A program made the translations under genes and the position numbers. Positions 17,655-26,549 of a DNA stretch of 64,000 nucleotides are shown one piece after another (position 1 is the first letter of the stretch; every line of letters begins with the position of its first letter). Below the pieces are notes generated by a model. That model made no database searches. It worked only from the letters and a program-made list of their open reading frames with translations, and had not been told where the DNA came from. Origin of the DNA: Candidatus Pristimantibacillus lignocellulolyticus (GTDB taxonomy: Bacteria; Bacillota; Bacilli; Paenibacillales; Paenibacillaceae); assembly GCA_023639215.1 (NCBI GenBank), contig CP097899.1, forward strand, positions 3,096,001 through 3,160,000, read 5' to 3'.

Positions 17655-17931
17655 AAGTATGAAATAATGAAGGCTATGATAGAGATAAGTATGTTAATCA
17701 TCTATACAGGGATGGAATGCCTTAGATTGAAAGCATTCCTATAGTTACTGATAACGGAAATTCACTCTTGAGCTTGTACTTGAACTTTGACGTTACGTCA
17801 ATCAGTAGAGATACACGATGACCCGTCGTTACAGGGACTAAGAGATATGTCGCTTTCTTTACTAGCGATTTGTCTGAATTAGGGTGGTACCACGGTTCTT
17901 CCGTCCCTGTATAGGGAGGAAGGACCTTTTT
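17655..17931 (+). promoter_or_regulatory. T-box leader (tRNA-Phe-sensing) upstream of pheST
   Basis: The T-box sequence AGGGTGGTACCACGG lies at 17881-17895. Stem I is closed by AAGGCT (about 17670) and GAGCTT (about 17770). The probable specifier codon is TTC (Phe) at 17761-17763, followed by the expected purine. The terminator GGTTCTTCCGTCCCT / AGGGAGGAAGGACC with TTTTT ends at about 17931. Uncharged tRNA-Phe should favour the antiterminator. The leader ends 781 bases before the pheS start, far more than usual, with two repeat families in between. Confidence 0.93.
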
Positions 17932-17937
17932 GCGTTC

Positions 17938-18090
17938 ATTCACTTGTGATCACGATGATTATGCTGACGCAGCGTACTCGGCATCGAATATGCCATTCAT
18001 CGCTAGCTGTGTTGCTCGTGTACCAATAACGTACACTCCGCTACTCGCGTCACTAGCTTCATGTCATCTTCTCGGTGCTGACAAGCGAAT
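17938..18090 (+). repeat. Family A palindromic repeat between T-box and pheS
   Basis: Outer arms ATTCACTTGT and ACAAGCGAAT pair. The core GATCACGATGATTATGCTG, then GAATATGCCATTCATCG, the apex TACCAATAACGTAC, and TTCATGTCATCTTC are all present. It begins seven bases after the T-box terminator. Confidence 0.85.
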
Positions 18091-18615
18091 GATGCTTCGA
18101 AGTAAGGATGAAAAGCTGTAGGTGATACTACGGGGTTGAGCTCCTAGTTAACTTTCTGCTTGAAAGTTAACAGATTCGCTTCATTGAGAAAATGTAAGTG
18201 ATGCTTCGAAGGTAAGATGAAAAGCTTTAAGTGATGCTACGGGGTAGGGCTCCTAGTTAACTTTCTGTTTGAAAGTTAACAGATTCGCTTCATTGAGAAA
18301 ATGTAAGTGATGCTTCGAAGTAAGGATGAAAAGCTGTAGGTGATACTACGGGGTTGAGCTCCTAGTTAACTTTCTGCTTGAAAGTTAACAGATTCGCTTC
18401 ATTGAGAAAATGTAAGTGATGCTTCGAAGTAAGGATGAAAAGCTGTAGGTGATACTACGGGGTTGAGCTCATAGTTAACTTTCTGCTTGAAAGTTAACAG
18501 ATTCGCTTCATTGAGAAAATGTAAGTGATGCTTCGAAGGTAAGATGAAAAGCTTTAAGTGATGCTACGGGGTAGGGCTCCTAGTTAACTTTCTGTTTGAA
18601 AGTTAACAGATTCGC
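18091..18615 (+). repeat. Family B array: five hairpin units with an exact 109-bp period
   Basis: GTTAACTTTC (with partner GAAAGTTAAC) starts at 18147, 18256, 18365, 18474 and 18583, an unvarying 109-bp spacing. Each unit has the flanks GAGCTC-CTA or GGGCTC-CTA before and AGATTCGC after the hairpin. Two unit types alternate irregularly (loop TGCTT or TGTTT). The array is transcribed as part of the pheS leader. Apart from the T-box and repeats I see no gene between 17556 and 18712. Confidence 0.9.
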
Positions 18616-18712
18616 ATCCATGCGAATAAACACATCTCAAAACTTTTTACTCAAGTTATGTTATTTTAATGACTTTTATTATGTATTACGAAGAACAATG
18701 GAGGCGAATTCA

Positions 18713-19747
18713 ATGAAGGAAAGATTAGAGGCATTGCGTGAAGAAGCGTTAGCATCTCTACAAAATGTTGAGCATGTAAATGCATTACAGGAACTACGTG
18801 TTAAGTATCTTGGGAAAAAAGGTGCACTTACAGAAGTATTGCGTGGAATGGGTAGTTTAAGTGCAGAAGAAAGACCGGTTATTGGTCAAGTTGCTAACGA
18901 TGTTCGTGCAGCAATTGAAGCGGTAATTGATGAGAAACAAAACTTCTTCCAACAAGAAGAAACGAATAAGCGTCTTAATGAAGAAACGATTGATGTTTCA
19001 CTGCCAGGTCGTAGTCTACCGACTGGATCGATTCACCCATTGAACAAAGTAGCCCAAGAGATTGAAGATATTTTCATTGGCTTAGGTTATTCAGTTGCTG
19101 AGGGACCAGAAGTAGAGACGGATTATTACAACTTTGAAGCTCTAAATCTTCCTAAGGATCATCCTGCACGTGATATGCAAGATACGTTCTATATTACTGA
19201 AGAAATTCTTATGCGTACTCAGACTTCTCCAGTACAAGTTCGTACGATGCAAGCAAGTCGTGGGGAAACTCCGATTCGTATCATTTGCCCAGGTAAAGTA
19301 TACCGTCGTGATGATGACGATGCGACGCACTCCTTCCAATTTAACCAAATTGAAGGCTTAGTCGTTGGTAAAAACATTCGCATGAGTGATTTGAAAGGTA
19401 CGTTGCTACAGTTTGCCAAGCAAATGTTTGGTGAGAATTCGCAAATTCGTTTGCGTCCAAGTTTCTTCCCATTCACTGAACCAAGTGCTGAAGTTGATGT
19501 AACATGTGCACAATGTGGTGGCTGTGGTTGTCGTATGTGTAAAGGAACTGGTTGGCTTGAAATTCTTGGATGCGGTATGGTTCATCCACGTGTACTTGAG
19601 ATGGGTGGATATGATCCGAATGAAGTTACAGGTTTCGCTTTTGGTATGGGGGTCGAACGTATTGCACTATTGAAATATGGTATCGATGATATCCGTCATT
19701 TCTATACGAATGATACAAGATTCTTATCTCAATTTGCGCGGATGTAA
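18713..19747 (+). CDS. pheS: Phenylalanyl-tRNA synthetase alpha subunit
   Basis: This class II aminoacyl-tRNA synthetase catalytic subunit charges tRNA-Phe in an alpha2beta2 complex with PheT. It has an N-terminal coiled-coil arm (about 1-85), motif 2 (RRDDDDATHSFQFNQIEGL) and motif 3 (GFAFGMGVERIALLKYG). The length of 344 residues equals the usual PheS length. The start at 18713 has GGAGG eight bases upstream; an ATG at 18698 overlaps that site. The Cys cluster CAQCGGCGCRMC (about 263-274) is typical of this subfamily. Confidence 0.97.
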   Translation: MKERLEALREEALASLQNVEHVNALQELRVKYLGKKGALTEVLRGMGSLSAEERPVIGQVANDVRAAIEAVIDEKQNFFQQEETNKRLNEETIDVSLPGRSLPTGSIHPLNKVAQEIEDIFIGLGYSVAEGPEVETDYYNFEALNLPKDHPARDMQDTFYITEEILMRTQTSPVQVRTMQASRGETPIRIICPGKVYRRDDDDATHSFQFNQIEGLVVGKNIRMSDLKGTLLQFAKQMFGENSQIRLRPSFFPFTEPSAEVDVTCAQCGGCGCRMCKGTGWLEILGCGMVHPRVLEMGGYDPNEVTGFAFGMGVERIALLKYGIDDIRHFYTNDTRFLSQFARM

Positions 19748-19828
19748 ATTAGAAGGTCATAGCTGTGCTTATGCAATTCCAATGAAACAAAAAAGATCGG
19801 TTGTCGGTGAAGGAAGGGACGGAAAATA

Positions 19829-22270
19829 ATGAAAGTATCCTATAAATGGTTAGAGCAATATGTGGATCTATCGAATATAACGGCTGCTGAATTAGCAGAA
19901 ATGATGACGCGCGGCGGTATTGAGATTGATATCGTTGAAGCTAGAAATCAAGGGGTTTCTGGTGTAGTAGTTGGTTATGTGAAATCAAAGGAAAAACATC
20001 CTGATGCAGATAAGTTAAATGTATGTAAAGTAGATGTAGGCTCAGGGGAAGAATTGCAAATCGTATGTGGTGCATCTAATGTAGATGCCGGTCAACATGT
20101 TCCTGTTGCAGTAGTTGGGGCGAAAATGCCTGGAGATTTCAAGATCAAACGTGCAAAACTACGTGGTGTTGAATCACAGGGGATGATTTGTTCTGCGAAA
20201 GAATTAGGCGTTAATGATAAACTACTTCCAAAAGAGCAACAAGAAGGAATTCTTGTCTTACCTTCTACTCTTGCACTTGGAACACCTATTGAGGATGTTC
20301 TAGATCTAAATGATCATGTTCTTGAACTTGATCTTACACCAAACCGTTCAGATGCGCTTAGTATGATTGGTGTTGCTTACGAAGTTGCAGCACTGACTGG
20401 CCGCGAAGTGAAACTTCCACAATCTAATATTATCGATACAGCTGATAAAGCTGCTGATCATATTAAAGTATCAATTGAAAATAGCGAGCTATGCTCTCAC
20501 TATTCTGCACGATATATTAAAAGTGTCAAAGTAGCTTCTTCTCCATTATGGTTACAGAATAAATTGATTGCAGCTGGTGTTCGTCCAATTAACAATATCG
20601 TTGATATTACGAACTTTGTTATGTTGGAATATGGTCAACCACTTCATGCCTTTGATGCTGATAAAGTTCCAGGTGGCGAAATTGTTGTTCGTTTAGCGAA
20701 AGAGGGAGAAGTGCTAGTAACTCTTGATGATCAAGAACGTAAACTAGAGTCTCATATGCTGGTTATAGCTGATCGTTCAGAGCCAATTGGTCTTGCCGGA
20801 GTTATGGGTGGCGCTACAACAGAAGTTTCTACTGACACGGTAAATATTTTACTTGAGTCTGCTAAATTCGCAGGTAGCACAATTCGTAAAACATCGCGCG
20901 GACTTGGTCTTCGCTCAGAATCAAGCCTTCGTTTTGAAAAAGAAGTAGATCCAGCTCGGGTTATTCCAGCACTTGATCGTGCAGCAGCATTAATAGCTGA
21001 ACTTGGTGAAGGATTAGTACTTGATGGAGTAGTTGAAGCGATAATTAAGGAAGCACAGCCACTTTCAATTGTGGTTACTCTGGATAAAGTCAATGCTTTC
21101 CTAGGAACTTCATTGTCTGGACTTGAAGTTAGAACGATTTTTAATCGTCTTGGCTTCCTTTATGAGGTTACAAATGAGGAGCAGTATACCGTTCAAGTGC
21201 CAACTCGTCGTGGTGATATTACATTAGATGTAGATCTAATTGAAGAAATTGCGCGTGTGTATGGATACGATAATATCCCAACAACACCAATTTACGGAGA
21301 AGTAATTCCTGGTTCACTGACGAAAGCACAATCTATTCGTCGTGAACTTCGTAAACGTCTTTCTGATTCCGGGTTGCTTGAAGTTGTTAGCTACTCCTTC
21401 ACTAGCCCAGCTCACACTGAATTATTCCCAGAGTTAGCTCGTGATACGAAAGCTATAAAATTATTAATGCCTATGAGTGAAGATCGCAGCGTACTGCGTA
21501 CTAGTCTAATTGCTCAATTAATTGATATTACAACGTATAACCGTAATCGTAAAAATGAGTCTGTAGCATTATTCGAAATCGGTAGTGTGTTCCATAGTGA
21601 TGAAGAAGTATTAACGACGTTGCCAGAGGAAAAACAACGCTTTGGAGCATTATTAACAGGAAATCGTACGCTAGCTGGTTGGAATTCCAAAGCAGTCGCT
21701 TATGACTTCTATGATGCAAAAGGAATTGTTGAAACGATTACTGCAGCACTTGGCGTTAGTGAATTTATTAGCTATGAATCTGCACAACCAACTAACTTCC
21801 ATCCAGGTAGAACTGCTGCCATTGTATTGAATACAACGGATGGTAAAGAAGTGCTTGGTTATGTTGGACAATTGCATCCAGAATTACAACGTAATTCTGA
21901 TTTAGCTGATGCTTACGTTGTTGAGTTTGATCTAGCTCCGCTTTATAATCTTGCAAATTCAGACATCGTCTACAAAGTGCTACCTCGTTATCCAGCAATT
22001 AGTAGAGATATCGCTGTTGTCGTAGATCAGAATGTTGCTGTTGGAGATATGTTAACATCTATTTCTAGTACTGCAGGTGAATTATTAGAATCTGTTCAAG
22101 TATTTGATATCTTCACTGGTGAGCGTCTAGGAGTGAACAAGAAGAGTGTTGCTATCGCGTTAATATACCGTCATAAAGAGCGTACATTAACAGATGAAGA
22201 AGTAAGTACTGTTCATGAACAGGTTGTAGCTACATTAGAACAATCTTTTGAGGCAGAATTACGTAAGTAG
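19829..22270 (+). CDS. pheT: Phenylalanyl-tRNA synthetase beta subunit
   Basis: This is the 813-residue partner of PheS. It has an N-terminal tRNA-binding OB-fold (about 39-155, KHPDADKLNVCKVDVG), B3/B4 editing domain (about 210-385), B5 domain and a C-terminal anticodon-binding ferredoxin-like fold (about 720-813, PRYPAISRDIAVVVD). It lies 81 bases downstream of pheS and shares its T-box control. A terminator follows. Confidence 0.97.
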   Translation: MKVSYKWLEQYVDLSNITAAELAEMMTRGGIEIDIVEARNQGVSGVVVGYVKSKEKHPDADKLNVCKVDVGSGEELQIVCGASNVDAGQHVPVAVVGAKMPGDFKIKRAKLRGVESQGMICSAKELGVNDKLLPKEQQEGILVLPSTLALGTPIEDVLDLNDHVLELDLTPNRSDALSMIGVAYEVAALTGREVKLPQSNIIDTADKAADHIKVSIENSELCSHYSARYIKSVKVASSPLWLQNKLIAAGVRPINNIVDITNFVMLEYGQPLHAFDADKVPGGEIVVRLAKEGEVLVTLDDQERKLESHMLVIADRSEPIGLAGVMGGATTEVSTDTVNILLESAKFAGSTIRKTSRGLGLRSESSLRFEKEVDPARVIPALDRAAALIAELGEGLVLDGVVEAIIKEAQPLSIVVTLDKVNAFLGTSLSGLEVRTIFNRLGFLYEVTNEEQYTVQVPTRRGDITLDVDLIEEIARVYGYDNIPTTPIYGEVIPGSLTKAQSIRRELRKRLSDSGLLEVVSYSFTSPAHTELFPELARDTKAIKLLMPMSEDRSVLRTSLIAQLIDITTYNRNRKNESVALFEIGSVFHSDEEVLTTLPEEKQRFGALLTGNRTLAGWNSKAVAYDFYDAKGIVETITAALGVSEFISYESAQPTNFHPGRTAAIVLNTTDGKEVLGYVGQLHPELQRNSDLADAYVVEFDLAPLYNLANSDIVYKVLPRYPAISRDIAVVVDQNVAVGDMLTSISSTAGELLESVQVFDIFTGERLGVNKKSVAIALIYRHKERTLTDEEVSTVHEQVVATLEQSFEAELRK

Positions 22271-22284
22271 GCAGGAAACTGCTT

Positions 22285-22330
22285 AAGCCGCATCGAATAA
22301 GTTCCAAGTGAGCTTAGATGCGGCTTTTTT
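22285..22330 (+). terminator. Terminator after pheT
   Basis: The stem AAGCCGCATC / GATGCGGCTT is followed by T residues, about 15 bases after the pheT stop. Confidence 0.88.
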
Positions 22331-22376
22331 GTCGTTCGTAGCCTTATTGCACTTCATGGATTAGGAGTTGATACAC

Positions 22377-25292
22377 ATGGAAAACGAAACAATCGTAGTA
22401 CATGTTGATATATTTGGTAGTCAATATAAACTTAAAGGTCATTCAAGCGTAGAATATATGAAAATGGTAGCGACATCAATTGATGAGAGCATGCATAAGC
22501 TTGCCAAAAGCTACCCAGTTCTTGATACACATAAATTAGCTGTTTTGGCAGCTGTTCAAATTACAGAGGAAATTTTCCGAGTACGTCGTGAAAATAGTAG
22601 ACTTCAAGCTGAGGAAGCACGTTTACTAATTACTGAGAAACAACTTCAATTAGAACAAGAGCGTATTGAACAATTGTTAGCGCAATACGAACAATATAAA
22701 GTTCAAGCAGATGAAGAACTCACTGTTTTGAAACAATTACATGCCCAGCAACTTTTAGAGCAACAAACCGCAAGCAATGAACAACAAACGCAATTAAAAG
22801 CAACGTTTGAACAAGAACAGGAACAAGTTCAACTTGCTCATTTAGCAGAATTAGAGTCAATTATCGCGACGTCAGAAGCAATTAAACTTGAGCTTGAACA
22901 AAATATTACATCCTTACAAGAACAACACGATAAGCAAATTCAGGAATTATCGGAAAATGCGGTACTTGAGCAGAAGTTGGCATTATTACAACAAAAAGGT
23001 CGATTCGAAACTGAATTAGCGAAATTAAAAGTTGATGCAGAACAACTTGTAGCTCAAAATAAACAACTAATCGATGAAAAAGAGACTGCTGTATCCAACT
23101 TTAATGAACAGCTAGCAGCTGCTGAAAAGTTGTTAATAGAGTCTGCCGAGCAGGCAAGTGTTGTTAAAGCTCAGCTTGAAGCAGAATTGGAGTCATTACG
23201 AACTGAGTTTGAGAGACGTAATCTAGAACTTCAATCGGAATGGGATAAAGATAGCAAGCAACTTTCAGAGAAGTTGAGTGAACTTCAAGCCACTAGTCAA
23301 GCAGAGAAAGAAGGTTTTGAGCTACGTCTTGCTCAAGCCGATGAGCAAATTCTACTTGCGATGGAGCAGGAAGAAGTTTTACGATCCGAATTGGATCAAG
23401 CAGAACGAGCTCGAGTAATTATTGAAGATGCTAAGCAATTGTTAGCAGAACAGTTATCCTCGGAGCAAGAGCTTGCTCAACTTGAAATGGCATCACTTGA
23501 GAGTCGATTAGAAGAGACGACTCAAAATTTTGAAACAATTGTCGCATCGGAAAAAGCTCAAGTTGAGACGCTTCAAAATGAAGTTGCTAGCTTAGAGAAA
23601 TACTTAACTTCAAGTCATAATCAAACAGAAGAATATAAACGAAAAGCGCAACAGCTAGAAGAACAAAAAAATGCGCTACATAGTGATATTGAGCGATTAA
23701 ACGAGCAACTACTTGAAGAAGGCTTAAAACAATTAGCACAAGAGGAGAAAATTGAATCCATTGTAGCGGAAAGAGATCAATTATCCGCTCAATTATTAGA
23801 TAGCTCGTCTCAATCTATTCAATTGTCTACTCAGTTAGAGAATGCTACTGCTGAGCTAGTTCAATTAGGTTCGCTTAATGAACAATTACAGTTAGAACAA
23901 GAACAATTGAAGAAACAAAATATAGAGCAGATGAATGAGCAAGAACTAACGATATTATTAATTCAAGAACTAGAGCAAGATCTTGCAAGCATGAAGTCTG
24001 CGAGTAAGGAAGAAGTAGCGTACCGCAATGAGTTAGAACAAGAACTAGCAAGCTTGAAATCTGCGAATGAAGAAGAAATAGCGTGCCGCAATGAGCTAGA
24101 ACAAGAACTAGCAAGCTTGAAATCTGCGAATACCGAAGAAGTAGCGTACCGCAATGAATTAGAACAAGAACTAGCGAGCCTGAAATCTGCGAATACGGAA
24201 GAAGTAGCGTACCGCAATGAATTAGAACAAGAACTAGCGAGCCTGAAATCTGCGAATGCAGAAGAAGTAGCGTACCGCAATGAACTAGAACAAGAACTAG
24301 CAAGCTTGAAATCTGCGAATAAAGAAGAAATAGCGTACCGCAATGAACTAGAACATGAACTAGCAAGCTTGAAATCTGCGAATGCAGAAGAAGTAGCGTA
24401 CCGCAGTGAGCTAGAACAAGAACTAGAAAGTATGAAGTCTGCGAATGCAGAAGAAGTAGCGTACCTCAATGAGCTAGAACAAGAACTAGCAAGTATGAAG
24501 TCTGCGAATGCAGAAGAAGTAGCGTACCGCAGTGAGCTAGAACAAGAACTAGCAAGTATGAAGTCTGCGAATGCAGAAGAAGTAGCGTACCGCAGTGAGC
24601 TAGAACAAGAACTAGCAAGTATAAAGTCTGCGAATGCAGAAGAAGTAGCGTACCGTAGCGAACTAGAACAAGAACTAGCAAGGGTGAAGTCTGCGAATGC
24701 AGAAGAAGTAGCGTACCGCAGCGAACTAGAACAAGAACTAGCAAGCGTGAAGTCTGAAGAAGATGTGTTGCTTCCGAAAGTCAAACAGCTTGAGCAGCAA
24801 TTAGTGGATCTGCAGTCCAATTATGATAAAGTAACTGAGAGATATGCTGAACTTGAACTTAAATATCAACAGGATACTGCTAAGTCTGAACAATTGCTGG
24901 AGTATTTGGAACTAGCAGCAACAAAAGAAAGACTAGCAACCAATAAAATGTCAATTACTGAGGAAAATGTAAAAGCACTAGAAAAACAATTAGCTAGTCA
25001 AAGTGAAGCGGAACGTCAATTACAACAACAATTAACTAAATTAGAGTCCGAACTCACCGAATTACGAATTCATGCGGATCAATTCCAAACTCAAGCAGCA
25101 CGATATGAAGAACAACTTGAGTTACAAGAGGTGGCTGCCTCTCGAATGATAGAAGATCAATCATTAGAACAATTAGAGTTAGTTGAACAACAACTGGAGC
25201 AATTAACTGGTGTACATGAAAAATTAAAACGGGAATATTCTAAGCTACAAACTGAGTACAATGAATGGATTGAATTAATTGAACAAAGTTAA
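22377..25292 (+). CDS. ZapA-domain protein with a giant coiled-coil extension
   Basis: The first about 85 residues (VVHVDIFGSQYKLKG, then DTHKLAVLAAVQITEEIF) match ZapA, the small activator that crosslinks FtsZ filaments. Its place between pheT and mutS2 is where Bacillus subtilis keeps zapA. Ordinary ZapA is about 85-100 residues. This protein is 971, continuing as one Glu/Gln/Leu-rich coiled coil with no other recognised domain. Residues 531-782 are 12 near-identical 21-residue repeats. Start ATG 22377 is nine bases after TAGGAG. No frameshift is needed for the extension. A Z-ring-linked spacer role is inference. Confidence 0.85.
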   Translation: MENETIVVHVDIFGSQYKLKGHSSVEYMKMVATSIDESMHKLAKSYPVLDTHKLAVLAAVQITEEIFRVRRENSRLQAEEARLLITEKQLQLEQERIEQLLAQYEQYKVQADEELTVLKQLHAQQLLEQQTASNEQQTQLKATFEQEQEQVQLAHLAELESIIATSEAIKLELEQNITSLQEQHDKQIQELSENAVLEQKLALLQQKGRFETELAKLKVDAEQLVAQNKQLIDEKETAVSNFNEQLAAAEKLLIESAEQASVVKAQLEAELESLRTEFERRNLELQSEWDKDSKQLSEKLSELQATSQAEKEGFELRLAQADEQILLAMEQEEVLRSELDQAERARVIIEDAKQLLAEQLSSEQELAQLEMASLESRLEETTQNFETIVASEKAQVETLQNEVASLEKYLTSSHNQTEEYKRKAQQLEEQKNALHSDIERLNEQLLEEGLKQLAQEEKIESIVAERDQLSAQLLDSSSQSIQLSTQLENATAELVQLGSLNEQLQLEQEQLKKQNIEQMNEQELTILLIQELEQDLASMKSASKEEVAYRNELEQELASLKSANEEEIACRNELEQELASLKSANTEEVAYRNELEQELASLKSANTEEVAYRNELEQELASLKSANAEEVAYRNELEQELASLKSANKEEIAYRNELEHELASLKSANAEEVAYRSELEQELESMKSANAEEVAYLNELEQELASMKSANAEEVAYRSELEQELASMKSANAEEVAYRSELEQELASIKSANAEEVAYRSELEQELARVKSANAEEVAYRSELEQELASVKSEEDVLLPKVKQLEQQLVDLQSNYDKVTERYAELELKYQQDTAKSEQLLEYLELAATKERLATNKMSITEENVKALEKQLASQSEAERQLQQQLTKLESELTELRIHADQFQTQAARYEEQLELQEVAASRMIEDQSLEQLELVEQQLEQLTGVHEKLKREYSKLQTEYNEWIELIEQS
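23967..24755 (+). repeat. In-frame 63-bp repeats encoding 21-residue coiled-coil units
   Basis: Twelve full units plus a partial one encode ELEQELASLKSAN-x-EEVAYR-x with few changes (Q/H at position 4, L/M/I/V at 10). Twenty-one residues is three heptads, so adding or losing a unit keeps both frame and coiled-coil register. The high nucleotide identity points to recent expansion. Confidence 0.95.
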
Positions 25293-25309
25293 TTTATGAT
25301 ATGATGTGG

Positions 25310-25351
25310 AAAAAGCCTAAGTAGCACAATTAAGTGCTACTTAGGCTTTTT
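25310..25351 (+). terminator. Terminator after the ZapA-coiled-coil gene
   Basis: The perfect stem AAAAGCCTAAGTAGCAC / GTGCTACTTAGGCTTTT is followed by a T tract. Confidence 0.93.
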
Positions 25352-25371
25352 CATGAAACAATTAGATGAAG

Positions 25372-25410
25372 AAAAGCCTCATTTTCACATAGAGGAAGAT
25401 GAGGCTTCTA
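25372..25410 (-). terminator. Terminator of the CuA-type lipoprotein gene
   Basis: On the minus strand AGAAGCCTCAT pairs with ATGAGGCTT and is followed by TTCTTC, just after the lipoprotein stop. Confidence 0.65.
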
Positions 25411-25425
25411 CAGTAATCATTTAAA

Positions 25426-25821
25426 CTACACTACAACAAGCTTTGTAGTCATCGTACGGTGACCACTACCGCAAGGAACAGAACAACGGATATTATAAGT
25501 TCCAGGTTCCGTAATTGTAACAGTCGTTGTTTTATTGTTGATAATGTTATTGTATTCTGTGTCTAAGATTTCAACACCGTGAACACCACTAATTGAATCA
25601 ACAGTTAATTCTACGGACTCTCCTGCGCGAATGGCATAATACTCTTTATCAAATTTCCAGTCAGAAGCTGTAATAACAAGTGAGCCAGTTGCAATTTCAT
25701 CTTCACTTACTTTTATTGGCGCAGCGGGAGCGGCTGATCCATTACTGTTTGAAGTGGAGCCGCAAGCCATCAATACAACCATTAATGCTGAAACCAATGC
25801 TAAAACTAACCATTTTTTCAT
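25426..25821 (-). CDS. Lipoprotein with a CuA-type cupredoxin domain
   Basis: This 131-residue exported protein has a lipoprotein signal peptide with lipobox LMAC (Cys at about 20), a short Ser/Asn/Ala linker and a cupredoxin beta-sandwich. The C-terminal CSVPCGSGHRTM matches the CuA motif Cx3CGxGHx2M of cytochrome oxidase subunit II, and an upstream His (GVHGVEI) supplies the remaining expected ligand. It lacks subunit II transmembrane helices and no cox genes are near, so it is a free membrane-anchored CuA domain, possibly an electron carrier or copper-handling protein. Confidence 0.88.
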   Translation of the reverse strand: MKKWLVLALVSALMVVLMACGSTSNSNGSAAPAAPIKVSEDEIATGSLVITASDWKFDKEYYAIRAGESVELTVDSISGVHGVEILDTEYNNIINNKTTTVTITEPGTYNIRCSVPCGSGHRTMTTKLVVV

Positions 25822-25940
25822 GACGTTTACCCCTTTGAATGTAATAATTATATTGATTATATACCAATATTAGGATGCAATGTATTAGTTAACGTGACAA
25901 CCTGATGACAATATAATAGTTCTTTTCGAATTAAACATAC

Positions 25941-25974
25941 TATAGGTCCTTCATCTATGATGAAGGACCTATAG
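25941..25974. terminator. Perfect hairpin, probable terminator
   Basis: TATAGGTCCTTCATC and GATGAAGGACCTATA form a perfect 15-bp stem just downstream of the minus-strand holin-like gene. It lacks a strong T tract, so the terminator call is tentative. Confidence 0.55.
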
Positions 25975-25979
25975 TAAAG

Positions 25980-26339
25980 TTATGATTTATGACGTTCGCC
26001 AGCTTCATAAGGATTACCGATCGGTATGAACAAGTCGACGATACCGATAACAAGCGCTGCAAGAAGAGCTCCCAGGATTGTAACGCTCACTCCACCGATA
26101 ATAAATTGAGCTATCCAAATAACAAGCGCACTTATTAGAAAGCCAACAATACCTCTGCCAAATGGGGTAACTTTTTTTCCAAAAACTCCTTCTACAATCC
26201 AACCTAGTGCAGCAATGACGAGTGCTAATAACAATGCGCTCCAGAAACCGCCTACTGCAAATTGTGGGACGATCCAGCTAACCACCATTAACACTAAAGC
26301 AGAGACAATAAATCTTACAACATGTCCTAAAAAATTCAT
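25980..26339 (-). CDS. Small four-helix membrane protein, phage-holin-4-2-like (YvlD family)
   Basis: The 119-residue protein has about four hydrophobic helices separated by short loops, with the family-like pattern of a Gly-rich helix, WIVEGVFGKKVTPFGRG and a final helix. This resembles the chromosomal YvlD/holin-like superfamily, whose role in host physiology is unclear. The start at 26339 has GGAGG seven bases upstream. There are no phage genes nearby. Confidence 0.75.
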   Translation of the reverse strand: MNFLGHVVRFIVSALVLMVVSWIVPQFAVGGFWSALLLALVIAALGWIVEGVFGKKVTPFGRGIVGFLISALVIWIAQFIIGGVSVTILGALLAALVIGIVDLFIPIGNPYEAGERHKS

Positions 26340-26549
26340 TTTCATTCCTCCATGTAGAGATTGTAAATGATGATGCATGTACTACGATTCACTATTAAGT
26401 GTTGCCATATTACAAAATAATATGTATGAGGTAGTACAAGAAATACAACTTTAAGCTATAATAAGTAATGCAAGAGAATGCCGTCGTTGTGCTTTTTATA
26501 TTTGAGAAGCTAAATCGAAGGCTAATGACAAGTTTAGGGAGTGTTATCG

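Noticed and set aside
18091..18615. CRISPR array
   Set aside because: The 109-bp units have no variable spacers; they are whole-unit tandem duplications of a hairpin.
23875..24820. Long antisense frames (up to 285 codons)
   Set aside because: They mirror the 63-bp coding repeats of the ZapA-coiled-coil gene and have no ribosome site.
25980..26339. Prophage remnant suggested by a holin-like protein
   Set aside because: This family is common as chromosomal genes, and no phage structural, lysis or integrase gene is nearby.
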